A DNA stretch of 64,000 nt from Pedobacter sp. W3I1 (lineage in GTDB: Bacteria > Bacteroidota > Bacteroidia > Sphingobacteriales > Sphingobacteriaceae), in NCBI RefSeq assembly GCF_030816015.1, contig NZ_JAUSXN010000001.1, positions 5,518,001 to 5,582,000 on the forward strand, written 5' to 3'. A program made the position numbers and the translations under genes. Below the pieces are notes generated by a model. It had not been told where the DNA came from, did no database searches, and saw nothing but the letters and a program-made list of their open reading frames with translations. Positions 54,219-63,800 of this stretch are shown one piece after another; position 1 is the stretch's first letter, and each line of letters opens with the position of its first letter.

Positions 54219-56117
54219 TTATTTTTTGTGTAGCCAGATTGCAGCACCTCCTGAAGCCTGAAGATCCAGTTTCAGGATAGATTTTGAATCAACCGCTATG
54301 TCTTTTATTCCTACTTTGGTGGCAGTGGCAACAGTGCTGTCATCATTATAAATCCGGGCGACAAATTTTTGTCCTTTCGGAAGAAAATCCAGCTTCAATT
54401 CTACTTTACGGGCCTCATTATTGGTAATACTGCCTAAAAACCATTCCTCGCCACTGCGCCTTGCTGTTGTAACGTACTCACCAGGGCGCCCCGACAAAAC
54501 CTTTGTTTCATCCCAGGTAACAGGAATCTTGTCCCAGAATTCAAGTTCGGGTTCACCTTTATAAAAGGCAGGTTTATCATACCAATACAGGGTCTGAATC
54601 GGGCTAAAATAAATTGCGGCAAGTGCTAACTGGTGGGCATGGGTTGTTTTTATCCTAGGATCGAAATAACAGATGGTATAATCCGCAGCTCCTGCGATAT
54701 ACCTGGTAAACGGCATTACGGTGTTACTGGTGGCATCGGGCATTTCTTCATTTCCCCTTATTCCTTCCGAGGTCATCAGATTGGGCCAGGTGCGCTGCTC
54801 GCCTGTTGGGCGCCAGTCATCGTGAATGTTCACCATTATCTGGTTCTGAGCAGCTTGCTGTATCGCCTTTTCTACCCAGGTTGTCCAACGGTGTGATCCT
54901 GATTGTACAAAGCCAAACTTAACCCCGGCAATACCCCACTTTTTATAGATTGAAAAAAGGCTATCGCTCTGCATCAACAGGGCCTGTTGGTTTACATATA
55001 ACCACACCCCTATTCCCTTTTCTTTTCCATAACTGATGATTTGAGGCAGATCGAAATCTGCAATTGCGACTTTTGACGCATCAGAACTGAAGCTGAAAGC
55101 AGGACCGTACCATTTCCAGTCGAACAGGATATACTGTAGGCTTCTTTTTGCCGCAAAATCGATATTCTCCAGCGCATCTTTTGTAGTTTGCGACATCACG
55201 CGCATTATCTTACCCGGTTTTACCCAGCTTTGATCTTTTATCTTTGATGGTTCATTAAGGTTTAAGATCAGGTCTGTTCCTCCGGCAATCCCGCTGGCAG
55301 TTTCGGCAACCATTACCGCTCTCCACGGCGTTGCCACCGGAGAAATCAGATCTACAGGGGTAAACATAGAGGTGATTACTGTATTTTTTTCTTTAAGTTT
55401 AAATTTCGTTCTTGAATAATCTACCATCTGTGCCTCTAACAGCGATACAAACAGACCATTTTTTAGTTCGAGGGTCAGTGGTCGTTCAGCCTCTGCGTCC
55501 CAATTCTCGAGTGGAACCTTTTTATACGGTGCCTGCGCCCAATTTGCCTTCCAGGCTAATGCACCTTCTTCAAATTTAAATTCAGTATTTTCTGACATGA
55601 TCCGATAGTAGGTTCCCTTAACATTTTCAGGAAAGAAAAAACGAAAGGCAATACCTTGATTATAGGCCCTGAATTCGATATTCATCTCATATATCGGATT
55701 ATCATCCTTCACTGTTTTAATCACCAGACTGTTGTAATGATCACGGATAAATTTCCTCTCTCCATAAACAGGAGTCCAGGTCGTATCTTTTTGCGTGCGC
55801 ACTGAATTCTTGATCTCAAGATTCTCAAACCAGTTTTGATGGGTATCTACCTTTAATGCCATTGCACTTTCTGAAAGGTGGTTATCAAGTTCAAGATCAA
55901 GTTTCGACTCCAGAATAACATTTTTTCCTTTATAAGACAATTGATAAAAAAACGTCTTTTTATGATCTGCAGATTCTTTTTGAAAAAAACGGACCATAAG
56001 AGATCTATCAGGCGAATAAAGTATCTGTTCTGCGCCGGGCTTGGTATTTTGTGCTGATACCTCAAAAAAAGCAAGTAAGGAAAATAGGATAAGAAAAGTG
56101 TGTCGGTAAAATTTCAT
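54219..56117 (-). CDS. secreted GH97 glycosidase (minus strand)
   Basis: A 632-residue protein with a signal peptide (ends VSA-QNT). A beta-sandwich N-domain precedes the barrel with YILFDWKWYGPAFSF, YKKWGIAGVKFGFVQSG, IMVNIHDDWRPTGEQRTWPNLMTSEGIRGNEEMPDATS and VMPFTRYIAGAADYTICYFD. TWDETKVLSGRPGEYVTTARRSGEEWFLGS and a C-terminal beta domain close it. It is a distant paralogue of the plus-strand GH97 at 38594, with the same KFGF block. Expected activity: alpha-glucosidase or alpha-galactosidase on imported oligosaccharides. It is the first gene of a two-gene unit with the permease. Confidence 0.92.
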   Translation of the reverse strand: MKFYRHTFLILFSLLAFFEVSAQNTKPGAEQILYSPDRSLMVRFFQKESADHKKTFFYQLSYKGKNVILESKLDLELDNHLSESAMALKVDTHQNWFENLEIKNSVRTQKDTTWTPVYGERKFIRDHYNSLVIKTVKDDNPIYEMNIEFRAYNQGIAFRFFFPENVKGTYYRIMSENTEFKFEEGALAWKANWAQAPYKKVPLENWDAEAERPLTLELKNGLFVSLLEAQMVDYSRTKFKLKEKNTVITSMFTPVDLISPVATPWRAVMVAETASGIAGGTDLILNLNEPSKIKDQSWVKPGKIMRVMSQTTKDALENIDFAAKRSLQYILFDWKWYGPAFSFSSDASKVAIADFDLPQIISYGKEKGIGVWLYVNQQALLMQSDSLFSIYKKWGIAGVKFGFVQSGSHRWTTWVEKAIQQAAQNQIMVNIHDDWRPTGEQRTWPNLMTSEGIRGNEEMPDATSNTVMPFTRYIAGAADYTICYFDPRIKTTHAHQLALAAIYFSPIQTLYWYDKPAFYKGEPELEFWDKIPVTWDETKVLSGRPGEYVTTARRSGEEWFLGSITNNEARKVELKLDFLPKGQKFVARIYNDDSTVATATKVGIKDIAVDSKSILKLDLQASGGAAIWLHKK

Positions 56118-56246
56118 AAAATATCAGGCGTATTGGTGGTAGGGGGATTCAATTGTTCTAAAAAAAAGTATGTGCAGGTAAAAAATATAGTATTGAGAAA
56201 AACTTCGTTATCGGCTAAGTCATATCAGACCTCGTTCGCCTGATTG

Positions 56247-56411
56247 TCATTTTTTGATGATCTGAGCATGTTTAGCTCCTCCACCTCCAGAAATTCTGGC
56301 CGCTATTCGGTCCCAATGCTTTCTGATGTCTTCATCCGAAACGGGTTGCCTTTTAAAACCAAAGGGCAGTTCCTCTTTTTCCAATGTTTCTGGCAGAATT
56401 TTCGTTTTCAT
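56247..56411 (-). CDS. small protein of unknown function (54 aa)
   Basis: Reading from ATG at 56411 gives MKTKILPETLEKEELPFGF, then KRQPVSDEDIRKHWDRIAAR and ISGGGGAKHAQIIKK, ending in TGA at 56247. The charge pattern (acidic helix, SDEDIRKHWDRIAARI helix, Gly-rich hinge, basic end) looks like a real small protein and not like random sequence. There is no family recognition. It could also be the intact remainder of a longer gene broken by the composite repeat that begins at 56490. Confidence 0.45.
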   Translation of the reverse strand: MKTKILPETLEKEELPFGFKRQPVSDEDIRKHWDRIAARISGGGGAKHAQIIKK

Positions 56412-56775
56412 ATTAATAAGACACAGGCTAGCGTTTTTAATACTCTATTTACCTGTAAAAAAGAATAATTTGAAAATGCCTGATACAAAGAGGTTGTATC
56501 ATAAATATAGATTGGTCATCCTGAGGGTTAATTTATCGTATAAAAATCAATATAAATGACGAGGGATTTTTAATAGATGATAATCCGCGAGGAATCGTCA
56601 TCTCGACCGCAGTGGAGAGATCTTTTAACATAGTCCAAAGATCTCTCCACTCCGCATTTGCTTCGGTCGAGATGACGCCAATTTTAGAATCTGTCATTGG
56701 TAACTCGATTAGGAACCACGAAGTGCTCATCGCAGATAATCGTAATGCCATAAGCTTTAAGATTCCCGCATGCGC

Positions 56776-58164
56776 CTATCGTGTGGACACATCTCTGTGG
56801 ATATCCCAACCCTGCATTGATGCTTTAAAATACTTGATGCCTATCCAAAGGGTAGTAATTCCTGGGTGCCTGTTACTTTCGTAGCCTTTCCATCCCCCAA
56901 GTCTGGCTATTGCCCATACATACCTCTTTAGGTCTTTTGCCTGATATGGGTTTTTCTGCTTTTGGGTTTTCCCTTCAAGACGGATTATCCGATGATCAAG
57001 AAACTCCTGCTCCTGGGCCGTAAAACAGGAATCTGCTGACAGCTCTATCTCAGGCTCTGCATAGGAGAGTCTCATAAGAAACAGTTTGATCACCACTTCC
57101 ATGATCAGTATAGAAAGTTTTTTAACCGAAGAGGCGTATTCAAGTTCCGATGCTTCTATGTTGTATCCCTCTTTCTTAAGTATCTTGAATACTTCCTCTA
57201 TAGTCCATCGCCAGCTGTACCATTCTATACAGGCCTTTGCCATTTCGATACTTTCTACAGGAAGGGTAGTCAGCAACCTCCAGCAGATACTGTCCTCTCC
57301 TGCGTAGCCAACCTCTTTTGCCTCTACCATAAACAGGGGTACTGTAGTGGGCAACCCCTTGCTGGTACCCTTTGTGCTTTTTATTTCGATATCTCTATAC
57401 CTGACCTCTATTTTAGCAGTCCGCTTTTTCCGTTTCCCCTTGGCGGCTACAGGAAGTTCGTAGTATCCTGCTGACTCATAGGCGGAAAGGCAATCGAAAA
57501 GCTTGGTCTTATCGCCCAGCGTTCTGTTGGATCTTGCCCGGACCAATAGATCGGTGTGCCCATCTGGAATGAGCGCAAACTGTTCATATATATCGCCCTC
57601 TCTGTCCTGAACGATCAGCATACCCTTTACAACATCGCTTAATGCAGATTTGGTATTGTTCGAAGCCTCGATCCATTTATAGGATTCTTTCTCTTCTATA
57701 GGCAGCGATTGGTACTGACGCTCAAATTTTGAGCTAAACTCCAGCGGTCGGTTCCATATCTTAATGTCAGAGTAACCATAGGGAATGCAGTTCTCTGCAT
57801 CAACAACCAGGCTTGGATGTATAAAAAAGCCAAGCCCCTTAACTTTGTTTGCATTGGTGGTGCCTAGGCCACTGGTTTTATTTATCCTATTCCCGTGACT
57901 ACTAAGGTTAATCTCGGTAGTGTCCTGAAAGCAGATAACATATCTGCCTGAACATGCTGCTTTACAGTTCCCAATAAGGTTGGACAAGAGTTCATCCTCG
58001 CTTATCCGTTCATTCAGGAGAAAACGGTAGAAGCCTTTTGCGGATGCATCATCATCTGTAAGTTGCCGTATCGAATGAACACTCCGGCTAAAAAGGTCAT
58101 TTAAAATCTTATTCCCTCTTAAAAGTAAACGGTGATCCCCTAAATCTGTAAATTCTCGATGCAT
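56776..58164 (-). CDS. IS4-family (Tn5-like) transposase
   Basis: About 462 residues from MHREFTDLGDHRLLLRGNKI. DDE residues: D81 in CFQDTTEINLSSHG, D near 184 in IVQDREGDIYEQF, and E near 320 in YSWRWTIEEVFKILKKEGYNIE. The last is an exact Y-(2)-R-(3)-E-(6)-K signature of the IS4 group. Length fits Tn5 transposase (about 476). The open frame continues upstream through the terminal repeat and past the element, so the ATG at 58164 inside the element is preferred; a GTG within the repeat is also possible. The stop codon TAG is made by the terminal repeat itself. Confidence 0.93.
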   Translation of the reverse strand: MHREFTDLGDHRLLLRGNKILNDLFSRSVHSIRQLTDDDASAKGFYRFLLNERISEDELLSNLIGNCKAACSGRYVICFQDTTEINLSSHGNRINKTSGLGTTNANKVKGLGFFIHPSLVVDAENCIPYGYSDIKIWNRPLEFSSKFERQYQSLPIEEKESYKWIEASNNTKSALSDVVKGMLIVQDREGDIYEQFALIPDGHTDLLVRARSNRTLGDKTKLFDCLSAYESAGYYELPVAAKGKRKKRTAKIEVRYRDIEIKSTKGTSKGLPTTVPLFMVEAKEVGYAGEDSICWRLLTTLPVESIEMAKACIEWYSWRWTIEEVFKILKKEGYNIEASELEYASSVKKLSILIMEVVIKLFLMRLSYAEPEIELSADSCFTAQEQEFLDHRIIRLEGKTQKQKNPYQAKDLKRYVWAIARLGGWKGYESNRHPGITTLWIGIKYFKASMQGWDIHRDVSTR

Positions 58165-58205
58165 ATCAAGCGCAAAGTAAATAAAAAGATGTGTCCACAC
58201 GATAG
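56776..58205 (-). mobile_element. intact IS4-family insertion sequence
   Basis: A 1430-bp element with perfect 19-bp ends CTATCGTGTGGACACATCT / complement, flanked on both sides by GCATGCGC (8-bp target duplication). It holds one transposase gene that fills nearly all of it. The ends are the same as in the three short elements at 10261, 21293 and 46820, which it could mobilise in trans. Confidence 0.93.
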
Positions 58206-58356
58206 GCATGCGCGGGAAAGACGACCGTTCTTTGGAATCTGTTAATGGTAGCCTCCCGATTTTCATCGACAGGCTCAACATGACAGCATCTGAGGTGAAA
58301 TCGCCTTTATGATACACCCTCTCCCACTACATGATATTGCCCCCTACAGTTTACAA

Positions 58357-58851
58357 TCAGTTCCTGATCGACTTAAGTTGCCCCCTGATGATACCTGAGG
58401 GATATTTCTGGGTACAGATTACATAATAACAGCTTCCGTTAAGTAAAACCGGTATTTCGGTTGCGCTTAATTCGGCGTATCCTCCAAGACCGAGGTTAAC
58501 TGAACCTGATGCATTGCCATTAGCAAAAACTACTGTTTTAATCAGTGTGCCGTTGGTTCCTGCGGCTGCAGGTCCATAAAATTTTACCGATGTGATCGCA
58601 TCAGCAGGCGTACCGGTAAAAACATTGCTCCAGGCCAGGGTAAAGGTTAGTACATTTACCTGTTCATCGTACCAGCCGTTGAAGGTTCCGGTTGTATTAA
58701 CTCCGGTAGCAGGTACCATCTGGACTGCATCAGCGGCACCTGTAACTGTATAGGTAGCACCGGTTAAGGACTCCAGCTCTTTTCCTTTTGTACATCCGGC
58801 AAGAATTAACACTGCGCAGAAAACCAGAATTTTGAATATGTTGTTTTTCAT
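58357..58851 (-). CDS. CHRD-domain lipoprotein
   Basis: A 164-residue protein. The lipoprotein signal ILVFCAVLILAGC acylates the Cys of AGCTKGK. One CHRD-type beta domain follows: TGTFNGWYDEQVNVLTFTLAWSNV, ITSVKFYGPAAAGTNGTLIKTV, and the end CYYVICTQKYPSGIIRGQL, which is the signature of the family. Function of bacterial CHRD proteins is unclear. It lies 27 nt downstream of a SusD gene, so it is probably the third gene of that operon and may be an extra surface glycan-binding protein. Confidence 0.82.
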   Translation of the reverse strand: MKNNIFKILVFCAVLILAGCTKGKELESLTGATYTVTGAADAVQMVPATGVNTTGTFNGWYDEQVNVLTFTLAWSNVFTGTPADAITSVKFYGPAAAGTNGTLIKTVVFANGNASGSVNLGLGGYAELSATEIPVLLNGSCYYVICTQKYPSGIIRGQLKSIRN

Positions 58852-58878
58852 GATTTTATATTCTAAATGAGAAATATG

Positions 58879-60735
58879 TTAATAGCCTGGGTTTTGTTTT
58901 AGCGCAGCAGATTTAGTGAGTTCGGCCTGCGGAATTGGGAAGAAATACATGTTATCTCTGAATACATTTTTTCTCACCACAATAGTTCTATAGCTATAAC
59001 TTCCATTGGCGGCTCTGGTAATTTCCATCCCATGAAGATCCTGATTGAGTACCTGGGGTGCAGTTTTCCATCTTCGCACATCCCAGAAACGATGTTCTTC
59101 AAGGGCAAGTTCTACCTGCCGCTCGCGCTGCAGAAACAATCTCATTTCCGATTGTGTCATATTTGAATTCATTCCGTACATCCCATTGGCACCGGGGGCA
59201 ATTCCGGCACGGTCACGAATTTCCTTCAGCCAGGTATAAATCTGCGGTGAAGGCCCGGCAAATTCATTGTTTGCTTCAGCAGCATTTAAAAGAATTTCAG
59301 CATAGCGGATGAGTATTCTCGGACGGTTAAGTTCCACTCCTCCATTAGCCACATTATTGGCAAGCATTTTATAGGCGAAATAACCGGTACTGGTTCCCGT
59401 TGAAGTATAAATTCCATCAGTACGTGCACCAGCTATTGCCGCATCATTCGTAGATGATGCAGGTATGTCACCGGTATAGGTCCAAACTGGCTGGTCGGTT
59501 GCTTTGCCACTGAGAAAACGTAAGCCTCCATTGTATGTAATTGTGGCATAAAAACGTGGGTCGCGGTTGAGGTACATATTGTTCCCTATGCCGGGATAAC
59601 CTGATGTAGGATCATCAATTGCCTTACCGTTTGCCATACCAAAGGCATCAACAAGTTCCTGGAGCGGAAAACAACTTGGGCCACCAGTCTGATATCTGGT
59701 TCCTCTGGTTGCAGGGTTTGCCAGTGTCTCCCTGATCATGTTATTTGGCGTACTGGTAGCTGGCAAATAAGAAAAGATCGCTTCCGAATTCGGTGTTGTA
59801 GCAGTGAGCCCATTTAGGAACTGATTATAGAAAAATGGCGTTACCCTTCTAAACAAAGTATATTGACCGAGATTGATGACTGCCTGCGCAGCATCGGCTG
59901 CAGCTTTCCAGCGGTTGGGATCAGCATTACCGAAAGAAACCAGGTGCGCAGGGTCGTCTCCTCTTGAAGCATTAATTAAAGGGCTCGCCGCGTATAAAAG
60001 TAAACGGGCCTTCAATGCCAGCGCTGCTCCTTTTGTAACCCTGCCATAGTTTCCTAGATTGCCCGAAGCAATAACAAAATCTAAAGGTAGCAGATTAGCA
60101 GCAGCATCACATTCTGAAATAATATAGTTCAGGCATTCTGCATAGGTATTCCTTGACAGGTCTATTACGTCGCTATCGCTGAATATCGTATTATCTATTA
60201 GCGGGAATCCGCCATAAGTTTTGAGCATAGTTGCATAGTACCATGCCCTTAAAAAGCGCATCTGCCCTTCAAGAAGTTTTTTGGTATTTTCAGTCATGGG
60301 AATACGCGACTGATTCTTAAGGAATATATTAACCGCACGCACCTGCTGCCATGTGGTTGTCCATATCTCCGAACTTACGTTACTTGGATTTACTGCCCCA
60401 CCTGCCCAATAGGCATGCTGTTCGGTAGGTGCATTTGCCGCCTGTACTTCATCACTTGCCGCATCCACTCCCCCTCTTCCCCACCTTGTCGGTTCCCATG
60501 AATAAGTTAGGTTGCTATACCTGCTGTTTACATAGTTCCAGCTATTTAAACTATCCGTAAAAACAGTATTCTCATCAATCTGGCTCAATGTTTTCTGGTC
60601 AAGAAAACCTGATTTTTTACATGAAGACAGACTGGCCAGAAGCCCGGCAGTCCATACACAAAGTATTCCTGCTCTGGTGATCGCCCCCAGCGGATTGATA
60701 TCCTTATTTTTATACATTGAAATAAAATTTTTCAT
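58879..60735 (-). CDS. susD: SusD-like outer-membrane glycan-binding lipoprotein, pair 2
   Basis: About 618 residues from MKNFISMYKNKDINPLG; other ATGs at 60786 and 60717 are possible. The lipobox TAGLLASLSSC gives the acylated Cys. SusD helices include MRFLRAWYYATMLKTYGGFPLID, RNTYAECLNYIISECDAAANLLPLD, VTKGAALALKARLLLYAASPLIN and RPRILIRYAEILLNAAEANNEF. The end is FFPIPQAELTKSAALKQNPGY. Partner of the SusC at 60888; it differs from pair 1 in sequence, so another glycan fragment is likely. Confidence 0.93.
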   Translation of the reverse strand: MKNFISMYKNKDINPLGAITRAGILCVWTAGLLASLSSCKKSGFLDQKTLSQIDENTVFTDSLNSWNYVNSRYSNLTYSWEPTRWGRGGVDAASDEVQAANAPTEQHAYWAGGAVNPSNVSSEIWTTTWQQVRAVNIFLKNQSRIPMTENTKKLLEGQMRFLRAWYYATMLKTYGGFPLIDNTIFSDSDVIDLSRNTYAECLNYIISECDAAANLLPLDFVIASGNLGNYGRVTKGAALALKARLLLYAASPLINASRGDDPAHLVSFGNADPNRWKAAADAAQAVINLGQYTLFRRVTPFFYNQFLNGLTATTPNSEAIFSYLPATSTPNNMIRETLANPATRGTRYQTGGPSCFPLQELVDAFGMANGKAIDDPTSGYPGIGNNMYLNRDPRFYATITYNGGLRFLSGKATDQPVWTYTGDIPASSTNDAAIAGARTDGIYTSTGTSTGYFAYKMLANNVANGGVELNRPRILIRYAEILLNAAEANNEFAGPSPQIYTWLKEIRDRAGIAPGANGMYGMNSNMTQSEMRLFLQRERQVELALEEHRFWDVRRWKTAPQVLNQDLHGMEITRAANGSYSYRTIVVRKNVFRDNMYFFPIPQAELTKSAALKQNPGY

Positions 60736-60887
60736 TGGAATATATTTTTTTATCAGTAATGAAGCTATCATGCGCATATTTTTCACCCTTTGTTTATTTC
60801 TTTATAGGTGTTCAAGAGCTCGCAAGCCTGGTTTATTGCTGTTTGTGAGCGTTTGCTCATAATGGTTTCATCTCTGATTCTTTTAAA

Positions 60888-63800
60888 TTAAAAACCTACC
60901 TGGAGGCCAAATGTGTAATTTGCAGTAATGGGATACGCTGTTCCGGCATTGCTCCCTCTGGCAATCTCAGGATCTACCTGAAATTTACCCGTATCTCTGA
61001 TGGTTAGCAGATTATAGCCTGCTGAATAAATCCTGCAACTCTGAATAAACCGGGTTCTGGCCACCCATTGTTTTGGTACCTGAAATCCAAACTCCAGTGA
61101 TTTCAAGCGGATATAACTCCCCGGAGAAAGACTAAAGTCTGATATGGTTTGCCAGGTTCTGTTGTTAATATTATTATTAAAACCGATCCTCGGAAAAATG
61201 GCATGATCAGGATTATTGGGACTCCAGCTTTGAAGCTGCAGTGGTTGTGGTACACCGTTAAAGATATCGGTTCCTTCAGCAAAAACGTTAATAGAATAGC
61301 CAAGAGCGCCCTGTAGAAGTGCACGCAATGAAAATCCCTTATAATTCAGCCCAAGGTTAATACCATAGGTATAAGTTGGAATATTGGGTTGGGCCAAAAA
61401 GGTCTGATCGGCTGCTGTAATAAAGCCATCGTTGTTAAGATCTGCATATTTCATATCACCGGGTTGAATGGTACTCCAGAGCGGGTAGGCCACCCCTGGT
61501 TTTACAGACCCGTTTGCATCAAAATCAGCAACCTGATAAAAGCCTGTAAACTGGTAACCCTTTGTTAAACCGATCTGCCGGCCAGTTTGTGCCAGGTATG
61601 GATAATCTGGTGCCTCACTGATATAAATGATCTTATTTTTAAAGTGTGAAAGATTGCCACCTATGGAATAGGACACGGCACCGATTTTATCGCGGTAATT
61701 AAATTCAACCTCAAAACCTTTATTATCAGAAATGCCGACGTTCCTCCTCGGAACAGCCTGCCCAATTATGGCAGATATGGCACCCTGCGAGATTAGCTGA
61801 TCATACCGGTATTCATAAAAATAATCGGCAGACATGGTGAGTTTACCTTCAAACATATTAATGTCTACTCCTACATCGGTCTTTCTTGATTTTTCCCAGG
61901 TTACATCAGAATTGATCAATGCCCCCTCTGTTGCTCCATTTCCGAAAAGTGTACCCGATCCCGGTAATGTGTACGCAATGGAGGTTAAAACAGTAGGATA
62001 ACCGTTATCACTACCGGTCAGGCCGTAAGAGCCCCTCAACTTGAAAAGATCGATAAAAGGAAACAGTCTTTTGAAGAACTTTTCTTCACCAAGGTTCCAG
62101 AACCCGGAAATGGAAGGAAAAACCCCATAACGCTGCTCTTCACGAAAAAGGTCATTGCCATTCCTGGCAACATCAAACTCAACGCCATAGGTTTGTTTAA
62201 AATTATAACCTAATCTTCCCGAAATCCCCCTAAAGTTTAATGGTACATTTCCTCCTGACACGGTACTGATATCATTAATCAGTGCGAGAGCATAAACGCG
62301 GTGAATACCAAAATTGTGATCATAATTAAGAGAGAACTGGCTATTTACTGAATTGTTAAAAGCATCATTCCCGATATTTTGCCCAAATACAGGAAATTGG
62401 TTATTGCCTTTGGTGGTATAGGTATTATTTGCGGAGTTGTAGTAAAATGCAGGTAAACTGGCTGGTCCCCGCTGAAGGAAACGGTGTTCATTAATCGTAC
62501 TTGCGTAGGATATGTTTACTTTCGCTTCAAGCCCCTGGGCAAGAAAATCAAGTTTCTGGTTTGCACCCGCAACAATATTAAAATTATTATTGTAATTGCG
62601 TTTATAGCCACTGTTGGCCAATCTGCTCACCGGATTTACATTACCATTTCCCCAGCTCTGGTTTGCATAACCGTATGTGCCGTTAGGATTGATCAATGGC
62701 ATAGAAAACGCCGAAAGATTTCTAAAAGAAATTAGTTCCTTAAATAGTCCATCACCATCAATAGGGCCATTGGGCGTATTTACAGTCTCAAAACGTCCGT
62801 TTAAATCAAACCGGATATTCAGTGTTTTGGTTGGGGTGATATCCAGATTTGACCTGAAATTGATCCTGTTATAAAAATAATTAGGTTCAACCCCAACATC
62901 ATTTGGATTGGTTGGAGTAAAATCGCGCAAAAGTCCATTCTGCTTAAAATAACCGAAAGATGTAAAATATTTCACTTTACTGTTGCCTCCGCGGATATCG
63001 ACATTGTAGTTGCTTTGGGTCGAACTGTTTTTTAACAGTTCTTGCTGCCAGTTCACATTCGGGTGTCCATAGAGATCAGAACCCTCCTTAAACATTTTCA
63101 GGTCCGCAGCTGTCCAGGGCAGGGTAAGTGGCGAGGTCAGTTTATAACTATCATTAATATAGGCCTCATTCTGAAGTACTGCTGTTGCATAGGCATCAAG
63201 ATAGTTGGGATACTGGATCACCTGGTTCACACCAAACTGGGTGGAAACGTTAATCGAAGGTTTTGATATCATCCCACGTTTGGTGGTGATCACCATAGCG
63301 CCATTCGCGCCCCTAACCCCGTAAATTGCAGTTGTGGATGCATCTTTTAAAATGGTTATCGTTTCAATCTCATTGGGATCGAGCTGTGCCACCTGCGCAT
63401 AGGTGTACTGTATATCATCTACAATAATCAGTGGCTGGTTATCATTGTTGATTGAATTTACGCCACGGATAAAAAATTCGGCTGCATCCGAACCTGGCTG
63501 TCCACTACGCTGAATTGCTGTAAATCCGGGCAATCGGCCAGCCAGTGTATTCTGGATACTGGATGTCGGGATATTCTCAATCTCCGCAGCTTTTATAGAA
63601 CTTACTGCCCCTGGATTGGTGATCCTTTTCTGCGTACTGTATCCCACCACTACGATATCATCAAGCCCCTTTGTATCAGGCTTCATCCTTACCGTCATTT
63701 TTTTGCCGCTAACCGCCTGTTGTGTGAGGGTAATATAACTCACTGTGCTAAACTGGATGGCATTGTTCGCCGATTTGAGCGTGAGCACAAAATTCCCGTT

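Larger units (their letters stand above)
56490..58321. repeat. composite repeat, copy A, interrupted by the IS4-type element
   Basis: The left end is GAGGTTGTATCATAAATATA and GTCATCCTGAGGGTTAATTT. An 82-bp palindrome (56596-56677) and ATAAGCTTTAAGATTCCCGC follow. After the IS come GGGAAAGACGACCGTTC, CGACAGGCTCA and the right end TTTATGATACACCCTC. It is copy B (21145-22100) read in reverse orientation with the same order of blocks. Without the IS it is about 390 bp. Confidence 0.8.

Noticed and set aside
60784..60862. 25-codon minus ORF (MSKRSQTAINQACELL) just before the SusD gene
   Set aside because: Too short, no conserved context; could be a leader peptide, but nothing supports it.
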